This document shows, piece after piece, positions 18,728-28,419 of a DNA stretch of 64,000 nucleotides. The translations under genes were made by a program, and so were the position numbers. The DNA lies in contig NZ_CBQR020000100.1 in the NCBI RefSeq assembly GCF_000455485.1, positions 1 to 64,000 on the forward strand. The letters run 5' to 3'. The stretch comes from Gorillibacterium massiliense. GTDB taxonomy: Bacteria > Bacillota > Bacilli > Paenibacillales > NBRC-103111. The first letter of the stretch is position 1, and each line of letters starts with the position of its first letter. The notes beneath the pieces were generated by a model, which saw nothing but the letters and a program-made list of their open reading frames with translations, was not told the DNA's origin and searched no databases.

Positions 18728-19138
18728 TCAAGCGGGCTGGATTTGAATGTCCAATAGGAAAAATCCAGCCCGCTCCCCTGCCAAATGCATCTCATAAGAC
18801 CAACGGATCCGGCCCACCCCTTCGTCCAGTTCCACCTGAACATCCTCGGTCCGGGTCGTCAATTGAAGATTGCCCTGCGGCGTCCGGTAGTAGCCGGGAC
18901 GCGTTTCGCCGACGGCGAAGGTTTGCTCCGACTCCACATTCCCCTGGCGCAAAATCCGGATTTCCTCCGGACTGATCTTCAGCAGCGTAATCGTCCTGCC
19001 TATTCCCGGTTCATCCTCTTCGTAGCGGAAATATTGGCTCGCCCCTCGTACATAGCGGACTCCGGCAACCGTTTGCCGGATGGTTTCGTCCCCGTTGTTG
19101 CTGACGATCCGGAGTTTGACAGGTAATTTATCAAGCAT
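18728..19138 (-). CDS. DUF1934 (YwiB-like) protein
   Basis: A 136-residue soluble protein predicted to be a small beta barrel. The DUF1934 family (Bacillus YwiB) has no demonstrated activity; its calycin-like fold suggests binding of a small molecule, which is inference. Visible features are the N-terminal PVKLRIVSNNGDE strand, YFRYEE and the C-terminal RIRWSYEM strand. SD GGGAGA precedes ATG 19138. In Bacilli it is usually next to argS and near pbpG; here only the PBP partner remains, divergently transcribed across a 243-base spacer. Confidence 0.8.
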   Translation of the reverse strand: MLDKLPVKLRIVSNNGDETIRQTVAGVRYVRGASQYFRYEEDEPGIGRTITLLKISPEEIRILRQGNVESEQTFAVGETRPGYYRTPQGNLQLTTRTEDVQVELDEGVGRIRWSYEMHLAGERAGFFLLDIQIQPA

Positions 19139-19381
19139 GTTGGTTCATCTCCCATCCGGACTAATCCAGGCTCTTTCTGATCACCTGTATTATAGTCAAA
19201 GCCCGTAAAAATGCAAGAAAAGATGAGGGGGCGAACAAGCGCCTGAATATACTTCGCCAACTTTTTCCATACTAATAAAGTGGCAAACTTTTAATTTGGA
19301 TGAAGTAAAAAACGCGGCGGCATTCGGGCTTCGGCTGGACATGCAAGGGGTCGTCAGGAGGGATGTATCATCGGCAACGAT

Positions 19382-21445
19382 ATGCGGCAGCGGCTGCTGG
19401 AGGAGGAAAAGAAATCCTCCTTTCTCATTCGGCGGATGATCGATATCAAGCGGTTTATCGTCTTTCTCTTTTCCGCGGCACTTGTGCTGGCGGCGGTTCT
19501 TGTGCTGGCTTTTCTCTATTTGCGCTCCCAGCCTCTGCCAGCTTCCTCCGTCCTGCAGAGTTCGCAAATCTTCGATGCAAACGGCACGCTCATCTCATCA
19601 TTGGAAACCGGCCGCAATCAACAAGCCATCTCCTTGGATAAAATATCTCCTTATCTGATAAAAGCGACGTTGGACATCGAAGACCATCGGTTCTACGAAC
19701 ACCCTGGTATCGATCCGAAAGGATTGCTCCGGGCTGTCGTCACGGATGTCCGGCACCTCTCCATGGAGCAAGGCGCCAGCACAATCACCCAACAGCTGGC
19801 CCGAAATCTCTATTTAAGCCATGAGCGCACATGGACACGTAAAGTCAAAGAAGCGATATACGCCATTCAATTGGAGCTGCAATACAGCAAAAATCAGATC
19901 CTGGAACGCTATCTCAACCAGATTTATTTCGGCCATTCCGCTTATGGCGTTGAAGCAGCGGCGCAAATGTTTTACGGAAAACACGCGTCGGACCTGTCGT
20001 TAGCGGAAGCTACCTTAATGGCGGGCGTACCGAAGGGGCCCAAATATTATTCCCCTTACCTTAATATGGTCAATGCCAAGAGCCGGCAAAAGAACGTGCT
20101 CGACGCCATGGTCCGGTACGGCGATATCACCCGGCAGCAGGCTGATGAGGCCTACGCCGAAGATGTGCCTATCATCCCGGAAGAAAGCAGCAAGCAGCAG
20201 GCGGCAGCGCCTTATTTTCGCGACTATGTCCGTCAAATCGTTACTGAAAAGCTGCAGATCAGCGAACCCGTTTATGACAGCGGCGGGCTGAAAATCTATA
20301 CCACCCTGGACCTCAGCGCTCAAAAAATTGCCGAAGACGAAGTAACCAAGCAGCTTGGAACATCCGACGGTCTGCAGGCGGCTCTCATCGCACTCGATCC
20401 CCGCACGGGTTATATCAAGGCGATGGTGGGAGGCAAGAATTATGCCGACAACCAATTTAACCGGGTATTCGCCGAATCCCGGCAGCCTGGTTCTTCCTTT
20501 AAGCCTATCGTCTACTTAAGCGCCCTGAGCGAAAATGTCTCGCCACTGAAAACCTATATGGACGAGCCGACGAATTTCCCCTATGACGACGGCAAAAAGA
20601 CGTACACGCCCAACAACTACGGCAACGAGTACAGCTATGAAATGATGGATATGCGCAAAGCCATCTCGCTATCCAGCAACATATACGCCGTGCACACCCT
20701 AATGGATGTCGGGCCGGAAAAAGTCATCGACACCGCCCGTCGCCTCGGCATCACCAGCCATCTCGACCCACTCCCATCCTTGGCGCTGGGGACTTATCCT
20801 GTTAGCCCTTATGAGATGGCAGCTGCGTTTGCCAGCATCGCTAATCAAGGAGTGCGAGTCGAGCCCACCGCCGTGCTGCGCATCGAGGACAGCCGGGGCC
20901 ATGTGATTTACCGCGCCCACCCGGAAAGCCACCGGGCAGCGGAGCCGGCTCAGGCATACGTACTGACCAGCCTGATGGAAAGTATTTTCGAGGAAGGCGG
21001 CACCGGCTACCGGGTTTCGAGCTTACTCAAGCGCACCGTCGCCGGCAAAACCGGAACTACCGATTCGGACGCCTGGATGGTCGGGTTCACCCCCGAGCTA
21101 GCCACGGCAGTCTGGGTCGGCTACGACCGCGGCCGCACCATCACTCCGGTGGAAGCCCATAAGGCCGCGCCTATTTTTGCCGGCTTCACGGAGCGAACTC
21201 TTGCCGATCTGCCGCCTGAACCTTTCGAAATACCGGAAGGCGTCGTGACGGTCTACGTCGATCCAGTCAGCGGCAAACTGGCGGGAAGCGGCTGCTCGGA
21301 ATCCAAGCTGGAAGCATTCATCGCCGGGACAGAGCCGACGGAATATTGCTCCGATGGATCAGGCAGGCCGCCTTCCCCGCAAGGGGGGGCTCAATCCGGC
21401 CACAGCAACTGGTGGGAAGACCTCAAACGTTGGTGGAACGAATAA
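19382..21445 (+). CDS. Class A penicillin-binding protein (PbpG/PBP1A-like)
   Basis: Bifunctional peptidoglycan synthase anchored by one N-terminal membrane segment (about residues 24-47). The GT51 domain has EDHRFYEHPG (catalytic Glu100) and GASTITQQLARNLYL; the transpeptidase domain has the SxxK motif at Ser371 (GSSFKP), SSN at 431-433 and KTG at 556. A Gly/Ser/Trp-rich tail ends the 687 residues. The best SD (AGGAGG, 19357-19362) is 19 bases before ATG 19382, so the true start may be an upstream non-AUG codon. The 3' end overlaps the convergent LysR gene by 23 bases. Confidence 0.93.
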   Translation: MRQRLLEEEKKSSFLIRRMIDIKRFIVFLFSAALVLAAVLVLAFLYLRSQPLPASSVLQSSQIFDANGTLISSLETGRNQQAISLDKISPYLIKATLDIEDHRFYEHPGIDPKGLLRAVVTDVRHLSMEQGASTITQQLARNLYLSHERTWTRKVKEAIYAIQLELQYSKNQILERYLNQIYFGHSAYGVEAAAQMFYGKHASDLSLAEATLMAGVPKGPKYYSPYLNMVNAKSRQKNVLDAMVRYGDITRQQADEAYAEDVPIIPEESSKQQAAAPYFRDYVRQIVTEKLQISEPVYDSGGLKIYTTLDLSAQKIAEDEVTKQLGTSDGLQAALIALDPRTGYIKAMVGGKNYADNQFNRVFAESRQPGSSFKPIVYLSALSENVSPLKTYMDEPTNFPYDDGKKTYTPNNYGNEYSYEMMDMRKAISLSSNIYAVHTLMDVGPEKVIDTARRLGITSHLDPLPSLALGTYPVSPYEMAAAFASIANQGVRVEPTAVLRIEDSRGHVIYRAHPESHRAAEPAQAYVLTSLMESIFEEGGTGYRVSSLLKRTVAGKTGTTDSDAWMVGFTPELATAVWVGYDRGRTITPVEAHKAAPIFAGFTERTLADLPPEPFEIPEGVVTVYVDPVSGKLAGSGCSESKLEAFIAGTEPTEYCSDGSGRPPSPQGGAQSGHSNWWEDLKRWWNE

Positions 21446-22337
21446 GCTTTCCCGCCCACTCTTTGCAGCAAGCCAAGAAGGCTTCTGCTGCCGGAGAAAG
21501 GAAATCGTCGTCTTTGCGGATATAGATCGATAAGGGGTGGGCCATCTCCACCCCTTTTACTTTGACTGCCGCAACCTGTTTGCCGGACAGGAAGTCCCAA
21601 GCCTCTAAACGGGAAACATAAGCCGCTCCGTATCCGGCGGCAACCGCCCGGATGATTTCCCTGAGCCCATTAAACTGAAGGCCGATTTCCGGTTCAGGCA
21701 GTCCGCGCGTCCAGCAAAGAGAAAACAGCCTTTCCCGGGCTGAGCTTCCCGGCTCCCGCAGGACAAAGGGCATTTTCAGGATTTGTTCGAGAGAAACCTC
21801 TTGCCCTGCCCAAGGGTGGCTGACTGGAACGACGAAAATCATTTCATCGGTCAACAGCAGAGTATGGCGGTATTCGGGCATCTCATGCAGAACGCCGCCG
21901 ACAAATGCGATGTCCGCTTTATAGTTGTCTAGCCGAGAAAATACATCTCTCGTATTACCTGTATCCATGGTGATGGTTATGCCGGGATGATCCATTTTGA
22001 AACGAGCCAGCCAGCCCGGAAGCAAAACCGTCGCTGGAAGATAGGTCGCCGCAATCTGCAGCCTGCCTTGTTTTCCCGCCAGCCAATCCGACATCCTCCG
22101 TTCCGTCTCCTGTTCCACCGCCAACAACCTGCGCCCTTCCTCCGCCAGCAGTTCCCCTGCCTCCGTCAAGAGGATCCCTCTTCCTTTCGGCGCCAAAAGC
22201 CGCACTCCCAGCTCCTTCTCCAAATTCCGCACCTGGACCGTTACCGCCGGCTGACTCAGTAGTAATTCCTCTGCAGCCCGGGTCACGCTGCCTTTTTCAG
22301 CGACTCGGCAATAGATTTTCAATGCGTGTAGATTCAC
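21423..22337 (-). CDS. LysR-family transcriptional regulator
   Basis: A 304-residue LysR regulator with an N-terminal winged helix-turn-helix (LKIYCRVAEKGSVTRAAEEL, SQPAVTVQVRNLEKELG) and a two-lobed effector domain. I chose GTG 22337, with AGGGG nine bases upstream; the longer frame to 22385 adds an implausible N terminus. Such regulators usually control a divergent gene, but none is divergent here, since glutathione peroxidase lies upstream on the same strand. Target and effector are unknown; sequence type is near the CysL/YtlI group, which is only a guess. Confidence 0.88.
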   Translation of the reverse strand: MNLHALKIYCRVAEKGSVTRAAEELLLSQPAVTVQVRNLEKELGVRLLAPKGRGILLTEAGELLAEEGRRLLAVEQETERRMSDWLAGKQGRLQIAATYLPATVLLPGWLARFKMDHPGITITMDTGNTRDVFSRLDNYKADIAFVGGVLHEMPEYRHTLLLTDEMIFVVPVSHPWAGQEVSLEQILKMPFVLREPGSSARERLFSLCWTRGLPEPEIGLQFNGLREIIRAVAAGYGAAYVSRLEAWDFLSGKQVAAVKVKGVEMAHPLSIYIRKDDDFLSPAAEAFLACCKEWAGKLIRSTNV

Positions 22338-22424
22338 GATGATCAGCCCCTGTAATTCATTATTATTTTTAATGAAAAAAAGCAAAAAGATATATTTGTT
22401 TTATGATTATCTCCGGTCTATTCT

Positions 22425-22463
22425 AACAGAAAAGACCCGCATCCGCAGTAACGGATGGGGTCG
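22425..22463 (-). terminator. Terminator after the glutathione peroxidase gene
   Basis: GACCC.CATCCG/CGGATG.GGGTC stem with a bulge and a TTTT tail on the minus strand. A 12-base palindrome ATCGGCGCCGAT lies next to it. Confidence 0.75.
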
Positions 22464-22481
22464 ATCGGCGCCGATTGCGAA

Positions 22482-22964
22482 TTATTTTTGCAGCAGCTTC
22501 TCGATGTCCGCTTGAATTTGTTCAGGTGTGACGGTAGGGGCAAACCGTTTCACAACGCGGCCGTTCCGGTCAATGAGAAACTTGGTGAAATTCCACTTGA
22601 TGGCTTTTGAACCAAGGAACCCTTTCGCTTCACGAGTCAGGTATTTGTATAACGGATGGGCTCCGGCGCCATTCACGTCAATTTTGGCATACAGAGGGAA
22701 GGTAACGCCATGGTTTAATTCGCAAGCTTTGGCAATTTCATCATTGTCGCCAAGCTCCTGGTTCATAAACTGACTGCTGGGAAACCCGAGAACGGCAAAG
22801 CCGCGGCCGCGGTATTTCTCGTACAGTTCCTCCAACCCTTTGAACTGGGGGGCGAAGCCGCATTTCGTCGCCGTATTAACGATCAACAGCACCGATCCCT
22901 TATAGGGAGCCAGTGTTTCCCGTTCACCACGGATGGTTTTCACTTCAATATCGTATAAAGACAA
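22482..22964 (-). CDS. Glutathione peroxidase-family thiol peroxidase
   Basis: Thioredoxin-fold peroxidase of the BsaA/GpoA type, 160 residues. Peroxidatic Cys35 lies in NTATKCGFAPQF and a probable resolving cysteine is C81; the active-site Trp/Asn are in KWNFTKFLIDRNG. Bacterial members with two cysteines normally use thioredoxin, since this group of bacteria lacks glutathione. No signal peptide, so cytoplasmic. It is a single-gene unit with its own terminator; no PerR box was recognised. Confidence 0.93.
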   Translation of the reverse strand: MSLYDIEVKTIRGERETLAPYKGSVLLIVNTATKCGFAPQFKGLEELYEKYRGRGFAVLGFPSSQFMNQELGDNDEIAKACELNHGVTFPLYAKIDVNGAGAHPLYKYLTREAKGFLGSKAIKWNFTKFLIDRNGRVVKRFAPTVTPEQIQADIEKLLQK

Positions 22965-23051
22965 TCTCCAGGCACCTCCTCATACATCGTTCTTGTCTCT
23001 CTATTCTACCATGCTCATTTATCCACTCCAAAAAATCAGGAGGCTTTTCTT

Positions 23052-24272
23052 ATGAAAATCGCTTGTTATGACTGCGGGCGAGAGTTCCCCGTCGACTCTT
23101 TCCCCGTACGCTGCGGATGCGGCGGCTTATTGACAGTCCACCAGACCTTTCACAGCGTGGACGCCGAGAAACTGAAAGCAACATTCCACGAACGCCTGCA
23201 GGAAAGAGGAACGTCCTACGCTAGTGGAGTATGGCGCTATAAGGAACTGATTTGCCCGGATTTGCCGGACTCGTTTATCGTAACGAAATATGAAGGCAAC
23301 ACGGGCTTATATGCCGCCCAAGCCGCTCGCGACTATGCCGGTTTGCGGCAGGTATGGCTCAAAGCCCAAAGCGAGAATCCCAGCGGCTCGTTCAAAGACA
23401 ACGGGATGACCGTCGCCGTCTCTTTCGGTCGGTTTACGGGCAGCACCAGCTTCGCCTGTTCCTCTACCGGCAACACTTCCTCCTCCCTAGCCATGTACGC
23501 CGCCGTGGCAGGCTGCAGGTCCGTGGTTCTTGTTCCGGAGCATGACGTATCCATCAGCAAAGTACTGCAGACTGCCGCATACGGAGCGGAGATCATCCGT
23601 TTTCCCGGCACTTACGATGATGGAATCCGCTTTTTGGAGAAACGCGGGGCGGAGCTGGGGTTATATGTGTGCAACTCCGTCAACCCCTTCCGCATCGAGG
23701 GACAGAAGAGCATCGCGTTCGAGCTTGCTCAAGACCTCAGTTGGTCGCTTCCGGATTGGATTGTCGTTCCCGGGGGCGCACTCAGCAATGTATCCGCCCT
23801 GGGTAAAGCCCTACGGGAGCTGAAGGAGTTGGGCTTCATCGATAAACTACCCCAGGTGGCCGTGATCCAGGCGGAGGGCGCATCACCGTTTCACCGCATG
23901 GTGAATTCCGGCCTGCCGGAGCTGGCGCCGGAACCGACTCCTCGCACCATCGCCTCCGCCCTCAACATCGGCAATCCGCCCAGTTGGCGGAAGGCACTGC
24001 AGGTGCTCCAAGAGACGCAAGGCATCACCGCATCGGTCTCGGATGCGGAAATCATGGCGGCTAAAGCGGTCATCGACAGGAGCGGCATCGGCTGCGAACC
24101 GGCTTCCGCCGCCGCTTTGGCGGGATTGCGCAAGCTCGTCCTCGCCGGAACAATCCACAAGGAGGAAACGGCAGCCTGCATTCTCACCGGGAATATGCTA
24201 AAGGATACGGATGCGCTCAAAGGGTATTTATCCTCCTCCACTGTTCAAAAAGAACGGAGGATCGAAGCCTGA
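23052..24272 (+). CDS. thrC: Threonine synthase
   Basis: PLP enzyme converting O-phosphohomoserine to threonine. The 406 residues start with a small zinc-ribbon-like element (C5, C8, C21, C23), followed by the PLP-binding lysine K115 in NPSGSFKDNG, the SSTGNTSSSLA phosphate loop and a C-terminal region with GCEPASAAALAG. AGGAGG lies seven bases before ATG 23052. thrB and hom are not adjacent, so the gene stands alone; the zinc-ribbon form is typical of the archaeal-like threonine synthase subfamily. A strong shared terminator follows. Confidence 0.9.
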   Translation: MKIACYDCGREFPVDSFPVRCGCGGLLTVHQTFHSVDAEKLKATFHERLQERGTSYASGVWRYKELICPDLPDSFIVTKYEGNTGLYAAQAARDYAGLRQVWLKAQSENPSGSFKDNGMTVAVSFGRFTGSTSFACSSTGNTSSSLAMYAAVAGCRSVVLVPEHDVSISKVLQTAAYGAEIIRFPGTYDDGIRFLEKRGAELGLYVCNSVNPFRIEGQKSIAFELAQDLSWSLPDWIVVPGGALSNVSALGKALRELKELGFIDKLPQVAVIQAEGASPFHRMVNSGLPELAPEPTPRTIASALNIGNPPSWRKALQVLQETQGITASVSDAEIMAAKAVIDRSGIGCEPASAAALAGLRKLVLAGTIHKEETAACILTGNMLKDTDALKGYLSSSTVQKERRIEA

Positions 24273-24323
24273 GGTCTCCCCAAAATAAGTAGCTCGGAAT
24301 GCTTCCAGCAGCATAACTGTACA

Positions 24324-24375
24324 AAAAAAACCAAGGAGCCTAGCGATCCTTTCTCGCCTAGCTCCCTGGTTTTTG
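24324..24375. terminator. Bidirectional terminator between thrC and the MBL gene
   Basis: A long stem, AAAAACCA.GGAGC.TAGCGA against its complement (24326-24346 and 24354-24374), with A and T runs on both sides. Confidence 0.92.
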
Positions 24376-24439
24376 GCATTCTCTATTGCATTTCTTTCAG
24401 TAAGCTCACGAAAAATCATTTATACCGTCTATGCCATCA

Positions 24440-25276
24440 TCATCCGGCGCTTCGTTCAGACGCCAGCTCATTTTCCATCAACTTCCGGTTACTCTCATGT
24501 GAATCTTTCATACCCAAAGGAAACCGGCAATCTTCAATAAGCCTGTCGATTTTATCCGTGTCGCCCTCAAGTATCGCTTCCCGCATCGAGTGAATATACG
24601 CCAACGCATGCTCCTGGCGCTGTTTGATTTCTTCCTGACTAAGGGTATAGCCCCCATGCCCCGGAACAAGCATCTCAATAGTATGTTGATCCAAAATGGT
24701 ATCCACCTTCTCCATCGTAGCTTCATAGGACTTACTGCTGGTATAAATGAAAGGAAACTCTAAGTCAGACAAATAGTCTCCTGCAAGCAAAACTCCAAGC
24801 GGCTCCACCACAATCATGATCCCGTCATCCGTATGGCCCGGGGAGGTATAAAACACGAGCCGCAAACCTCCGATTTCCAGAGACTCGCCATCCTTCTCCA
24901 CAGCATAATCAACCGGCGGAAATTCCAGCCGATAATCCCGCTGCAGGTAAAACTGGTCATCAAACGCTCGGCACATATCTACCTTTTCCATCTTCGCTTC
25001 CGGAGAGAGCTCCGCAAAGGCCCGGCTGGCTATCACCTTAGCTCCCGGGAAAGCCCCGTAGCCAATGATGTGGTCGTAATCCGAATGGGTAAACAAAAGA
25101 ACGAGCTTCCGATTCTTCAAGGATGCGTAAACGTATCTCCGAATTTCCTCGACCTCATGAGGCAGCCAATTCGGATCCACGACCAGCACCGCTTCGTCGC
25201 TCTGAATGACTGCGGATGTGGTCTCATACAGCAGACTGCGAAACAAAGTAACGGATTCGTCTTCCCACACGATCAT
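24440..25276 (-). CDS. Metallo-beta-lactamase-fold hydrolase
   Basis: A 278-residue cytoplasmic hydrolase. The metal motif reads H64-S-D-Y-D-H69 (THSDYDH), i.e. HxDxDH rather than the usual HxHxDH; further metal ligands are in SPGHTDDG, LLAGDYLSD and VPGHGG. The C-terminal ~60 residues are helical and probably extend the family fold. The substrate is unknown; the fold covers glyoxalase II-like, lactonase and quorum-quenching enzymes. ATG 25276 has AAGGGA upstream. It stands alone. Confidence 0.85.
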   Translation of the reverse strand: MIVWEDESVTLFRSLLYETTSAVIQSDEAVLVVDPNWLPHEVEEIRRYVYASLKNRKLVLLFTHSDYDHIIGYGAFPGAKVIASRAFAELSPEAKMEKVDMCRAFDDQFYLQRDYRLEFPPVDYAVEKDGESLEIGGLRLVFYTSPGHTDDGIMIVVEPLGVLLAGDYLSDLEFPFIYTSSKSYEATMEKVDTILDQHTIEMLVPGHGGYTLSQEEIKQRQEHALAYIHSMREAILEGDTDKIDRLIEDCRFPLGMKDSHESNRKLMENELASERSAG

Positions 25277-25522
25277 GTTTCAGCCATCCCTTCTGTCCTG
25301 ACCCTCACTTTTCGATCATTTTAGCAACGGCGATATCTGTTGTCAATATTCTTAACATGTCAAACCATTAACCTCTTAAACATTTTGCCAATTTGTTATT
25401 TCAATGTCACATTATATTACATAAATCTGCATTTTCCGATCTATTATACCTATTGCAATAATAAAAATAAGTGATTTCTGTCATCTTAGCGAGAAAGAAG
25501 GTGGATTGTATGGTAAACACCC
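25277..25522. other. AT-rich intergenic region
   Basis: An unusually AT-rich stretch without a supported gene. It should contain the MBL promoter on the minus strand. A 24-codon frame at 25510-25584 overlaps the ABC-F terminator and is not accepted as a gene. Confidence 0.4.
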
Positions 25523-25559
25523 AAAAAAACGGTTTGGAAGCCGGCAAGGCTCCAAACCG
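25523..25559 (-). terminator. Terminator after the ABC-F gene
   Basis: CGGTTTGGA/TCCAAACCG perfect stem, GC-rich inner loop and seven T on the minus strand. Confidence 0.92.
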
Positions 25560-25580
25560 CCATTCTTACCCATCATCCGT

Positions 25581-27137
25581 TTAAAAGACTTTCGTCGTCC
25601 AGGATTCGCAGTTCCATACCTCGGTGGCAACCTCCCGATAAAACTCCGGCTCGTGGCTGATCAGCAGAATGCTGCCTTTATACGCCTGGAGCGCCCGCTT
25701 CAGCTCTTCCTTGGCGTCGACATCCAGATGGTTCGTCGGTTCGTCCAGCACTAACAGGTTGGTTTCCTGATTGATCAGCTTGCACAGGCGGACCTTGGCT
25801 TTTTCGCCGCCGCTCAGCACCTCGATCTTGCTTTCGATATGCTTGGTGGTCAGACCGCACTTGGCCAATGCCGCCCGTACTTCAAATTGGCTGAAGGACG
25901 GAAACTCTTGCCACACTTCCTCAATGCAGGTGTTGTAATTCGTCCCCTTGACTTCCTGCTCAAAATAGCCGACGTACTGATAGTCGCCCCGCTCTACCGA
26001 ACCAGACAGCGGCTTGATCTCTCCCAAAATGCTGCGCAGCAGGGTGGTTTTGCCGATGCCGTTGGCGCCGGTGAGGGCGATCTTCTGTCCCCGCTCCATC
26101 TGCAGGTTCAGCGGACGGGATAGCGGCTCGTTGTAGCCGATAACCAAATCCTTCGTTTCAAAAATCATCCGAGAAGACGCACGGGCTTCCTTGAAGTTAA
26201 ATACCGGCTTCGGCTTTTCTTTGGCCAGCTCGATGATCTCCATGCTGTCCAGTTTCTTTTGCCGGGACATGGCCATGTTGCGGGTAGATACCCGCGCTTT
26301 ATTCCGCGCCACGAAGTCCTTCAAATCGGCAATCTCCTGCTGCTGGCGCTTGAAGGCGGACTCCAACTGTGACTGTTTCGCTTCATGTTGCTGGAGAAAG
26401 TTGTCATAGTCGCCGACGTAGCGGTTCAGCTCCTGATTGCCCATGTGATAGATCAGGTTGATCACGCTGTTCAAGAACGGAATATCGTGGGAGATCAGCA
26501 CAAAGGCATTCTCGTATTCCTGCAAGTAACGCTTCAACCACTCGATGTGCTGTTCATCCAAATAGTTGGTCGGTTCGTCCAACAACAGGATGTCCGGCTT
26601 TTCCAAGAGCAGCTTGGCAAGCAGGATCTTGGTCCGCTGGCCGCCGCTCAAGTCGTGAACGTCCCGATCCAGGCCAATTTCGTCCAAGCCGAGGCCCCGA
26701 GCCACTTCCTCCACCTTGGCATCGATGGTATAAAAATCGTTGCTGGACAGCGTATCCTGAAGCACGCCGACTTCCTCCAGCAGCTTCTCCATCTCGTCCG
26801 GATCGGCGGAAGCCATCTGCTCATACAAGCGGTTGATCTCCGCTTCCATGTCAAACAAGTAACGGAAAGCCGTCCGCAACGCGTCGCGGATGGACTGTCC
26901 CTTCTGCAGCACGGCGTGCTGGTCCAGATAGCCGATGCGGACGTTTTTCGCCCATTCGATCTTGCCGGCGTCCGGCTCCAGTTTGCCGGTGATGATGTTC
27001 ATGAACGTGGATTTTCCCTCGCCATTGGCGCCGATCAGCCCAATGTGCTCCCCCTTCAGCAGCCGGAAGCTCACATCATTGAAAATCGCCCGGTCCCCGA
27101 AGCCGTGGCTGACGTTTTTTACTGTTAAAATACTCAT
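25581..27137 (-). CDS. ABC-F family ATPase (YkpA/YbiT-like)
   Basis: Soluble protein with two ABC ATPase domains and no membrane domain, 518 residues. Domain 1: Walker A GANGEGKS (36-43), signature LSGGQ, Walker B ILLLDEPTNYLD. A charged linker follows, then domain 2: GANGIGKT, LSGGE, LLVLDEPTNHLD. ABC-F proteins act on the ribosome as translation factors or as antibiotic protection; the short linker and resemblance to YkpA/YbiT suggest a housekeeping role rather than resistance. ATG 27137 has AAAGGTG upstream. Single-gene unit. Confidence 0.93.
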   Translation of the reverse strand: MSILTVKNVSHGFGDRAIFNDVSFRLLKGEHIGLIGANGEGKSTFMNIITGKLEPDAGKIEWAKNVRIGYLDQHAVLQKGQSIRDALRTAFRYLFDMEAEINRLYEQMASADPDEMEKLLEEVGVLQDTLSSNDFYTIDAKVEEVARGLGLDEIGLDRDVHDLSGGQRTKILLAKLLLEKPDILLLDEPTNYLDEQHIEWLKRYLQEYENAFVLISHDIPFLNSVINLIYHMGNQELNRYVGDYDNFLQQHEAKQSQLESAFKRQQQEIADLKDFVARNKARVSTRNMAMSRQKKLDSMEIIELAKEKPKPVFNFKEARASSRMIFETKDLVIGYNEPLSRPLNLQMERGQKIALTGANGIGKTTLLRSILGEIKPLSGSVERGDYQYVGYFEQEVKGTNYNTCIEEVWQEFPSFSQFEVRAALAKCGLTTKHIESKIEVLSGGEKAKVRLCKLINQETNLLVLDEPTNHLDVDAKEELKRALQAYKGSILLISHEPEFYREVATEVWNCESWTTKVF

Positions 27138-27290
27138 TTATCGCACCTTTTCGGATAATATAGTCGGATTCCATTTTCCTTACTGATTATAGACGGAGGG
27201 GGCGGTAAAACTCAAGCCCGTTTCCCTGTACTCGCCATGCTCTACCATTTGCTATATGATGGAAGGTAGTAGACAAAGGAGGTATTTTAC

Positions 27291-27824
27291 GTGAACGTGA
27301 ACCTGAGTTATCCGATTGGCCGCTTCACCCCGCCTGATGTGATTTCCGAGGAGCAGATCAACGAATGGATTCGGGAGATTGCCGATCTGCCAATGGTTTT
27401 GCGGCGCACCGTGGAATCGTTGTCTGTCGAACAACTGGACACCCCGTACCGGGAAGGGGGATGGACGATCCGTCAAGTCGTTCATCACTTGGCGGAGAGC
27501 CATTTGAATAGTTTTATCCGCTTCAAGCTGGCTTTAACGGAAGAGAACCCGACGATCAAGCCTTATGACGAACAGCGCTGGGCTGAGCTTCCCGATACCA
27601 AAAACATGCCCATCGAGGCTTCTTTGACCCTGCTCACCGGCCTGCACCAACGCTGGGTATTTTTACTGGCTACCTTAGCCCCTGAGGATTTACAAAAAAC
27701 GTTCTACCACCCGGAGTCAAAAGAAACGGTGAAGCTAGCTAAAAATGTCGGAATCTACGCCTGGCACGGCCGTCACCATCTCGCCCACATTACCGGTCTC
27801 CTCGAAAGAATGGGCTGGGTATGA
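27291..27824 (+). CDS. YfiT/BstA-like DinB-fold metal-dependent protein
   Basis: A 177-residue helical-bundle protein of the YfiT/DinB_2 family, which includes the bacillithiol S-transferase BstA. The metal-binding histidines are in VVHHLAESH and in HGRHHLAHI near the C terminus. A bacillithiol transferase role is a reasonable inference for a Bacillota host but is not shown by the sequence. GTG 27291 has AAAGGAGG eight bases upstream. Its stop overlaps the following GNAT start as ATGA. Confidence 0.88.
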   Translation: MNVNLSYPIGRFTPPDVISEEQINEWIREIADLPMVLRRTVESLSVEQLDTPYREGGWTIRQVVHHLAESHLNSFIRFKLALTEENPTIKPYDEQRWAELPDTKNMPIEASLTLLTGLHQRWVFLLATLAPEDLQKTFYHPESKETVKLAKNVGIYAWHGRHHLAHITGLLERMGWV

Positions 27825-28369
27825 CCGATTTATCGCATAAAACAGATCCGGAACACTCCAAGCAATCGGATGACGAGCATAAACCGCATCACCATGGCCT
27901 GAGTCTGGCGGAAATACCGGAAGTGGTCACCGAGAAGGAACTGTCTATCCTCAACTCCGATGCTTTTTATAATCAATCCGTTTACGATACCGACAGCTTA
28001 ACCGTTGAAGAGATCCAAAAGGACAAACAGGAAGGGCAGGAATGCGGAGCCAAACGCTATTTTCTCAAGGATGGGAAGGAAGCCATTGGGATCCTCGAAT
28101 ACTTGCAAGATTATCCGAGCGACGGATATATGTGGATCGGCTTGCTGCAGATTCGCAAGGAGGATCAAGGGAAAGGCTACGGCCTTCGGGCTTTAGAACT
28201 TTTTTACGAGAGGCTTGAGAAGAAAACGGTCGCCATCCAACTTGGCGTCGTCACCGGCAATGAGCCGGGGCACCGCTTTTGGCGGAAAAACGGCTTTGTC
28301 TATCTCCGCACCGTTCCATATGGTGAAAAGAAAGAAGCCGCGGTGTACGAAAAACGCCTGTCCGATTAG
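27821..28369 (+). CDS. GNAT acetyltransferase
   Basis: A 182-residue N-acetyltransferase. A polar N-terminal segment of about 40 residues precedes the fold; the acetyl-CoA-binding motif is in [15 protein letters not shown], followed by [14 protein letters not shown]. Its ATG overlaps the stop of the YfiT-like gene (ATGA), so translation is probably coupled. The substrate is unknown. Confidence 0.87.
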   Translation: MTDLSHKTDPEHSKQSDDEHKPHHHGLSLAEIPEVVTEKELSILNSDAFYNQSVYDTDSLTVEEIQKDKQEGQECGAKRYFLKDGKEAIGILEYLQDYPSDGYMWIGLLQIRKEDQGKGYGLRALELFYERLEKKTVAIQLGVVTGNEPGHRFWRKNGFVYLRTVPYGEKKEAAVYEKRLSD

Positions 28370-28419
28370 ATTTACCGATAGTATTACGATTCTAAAAATG
28401 GTAAAATATTTATATAAAA

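Noticed and set aside
25510..25584. 24-codon plus-strand frame with an AAGGTGG SD
   Set aside because: It consists mostly of the ABC-F terminator hairpin read in reverse and has no protein-like composition.
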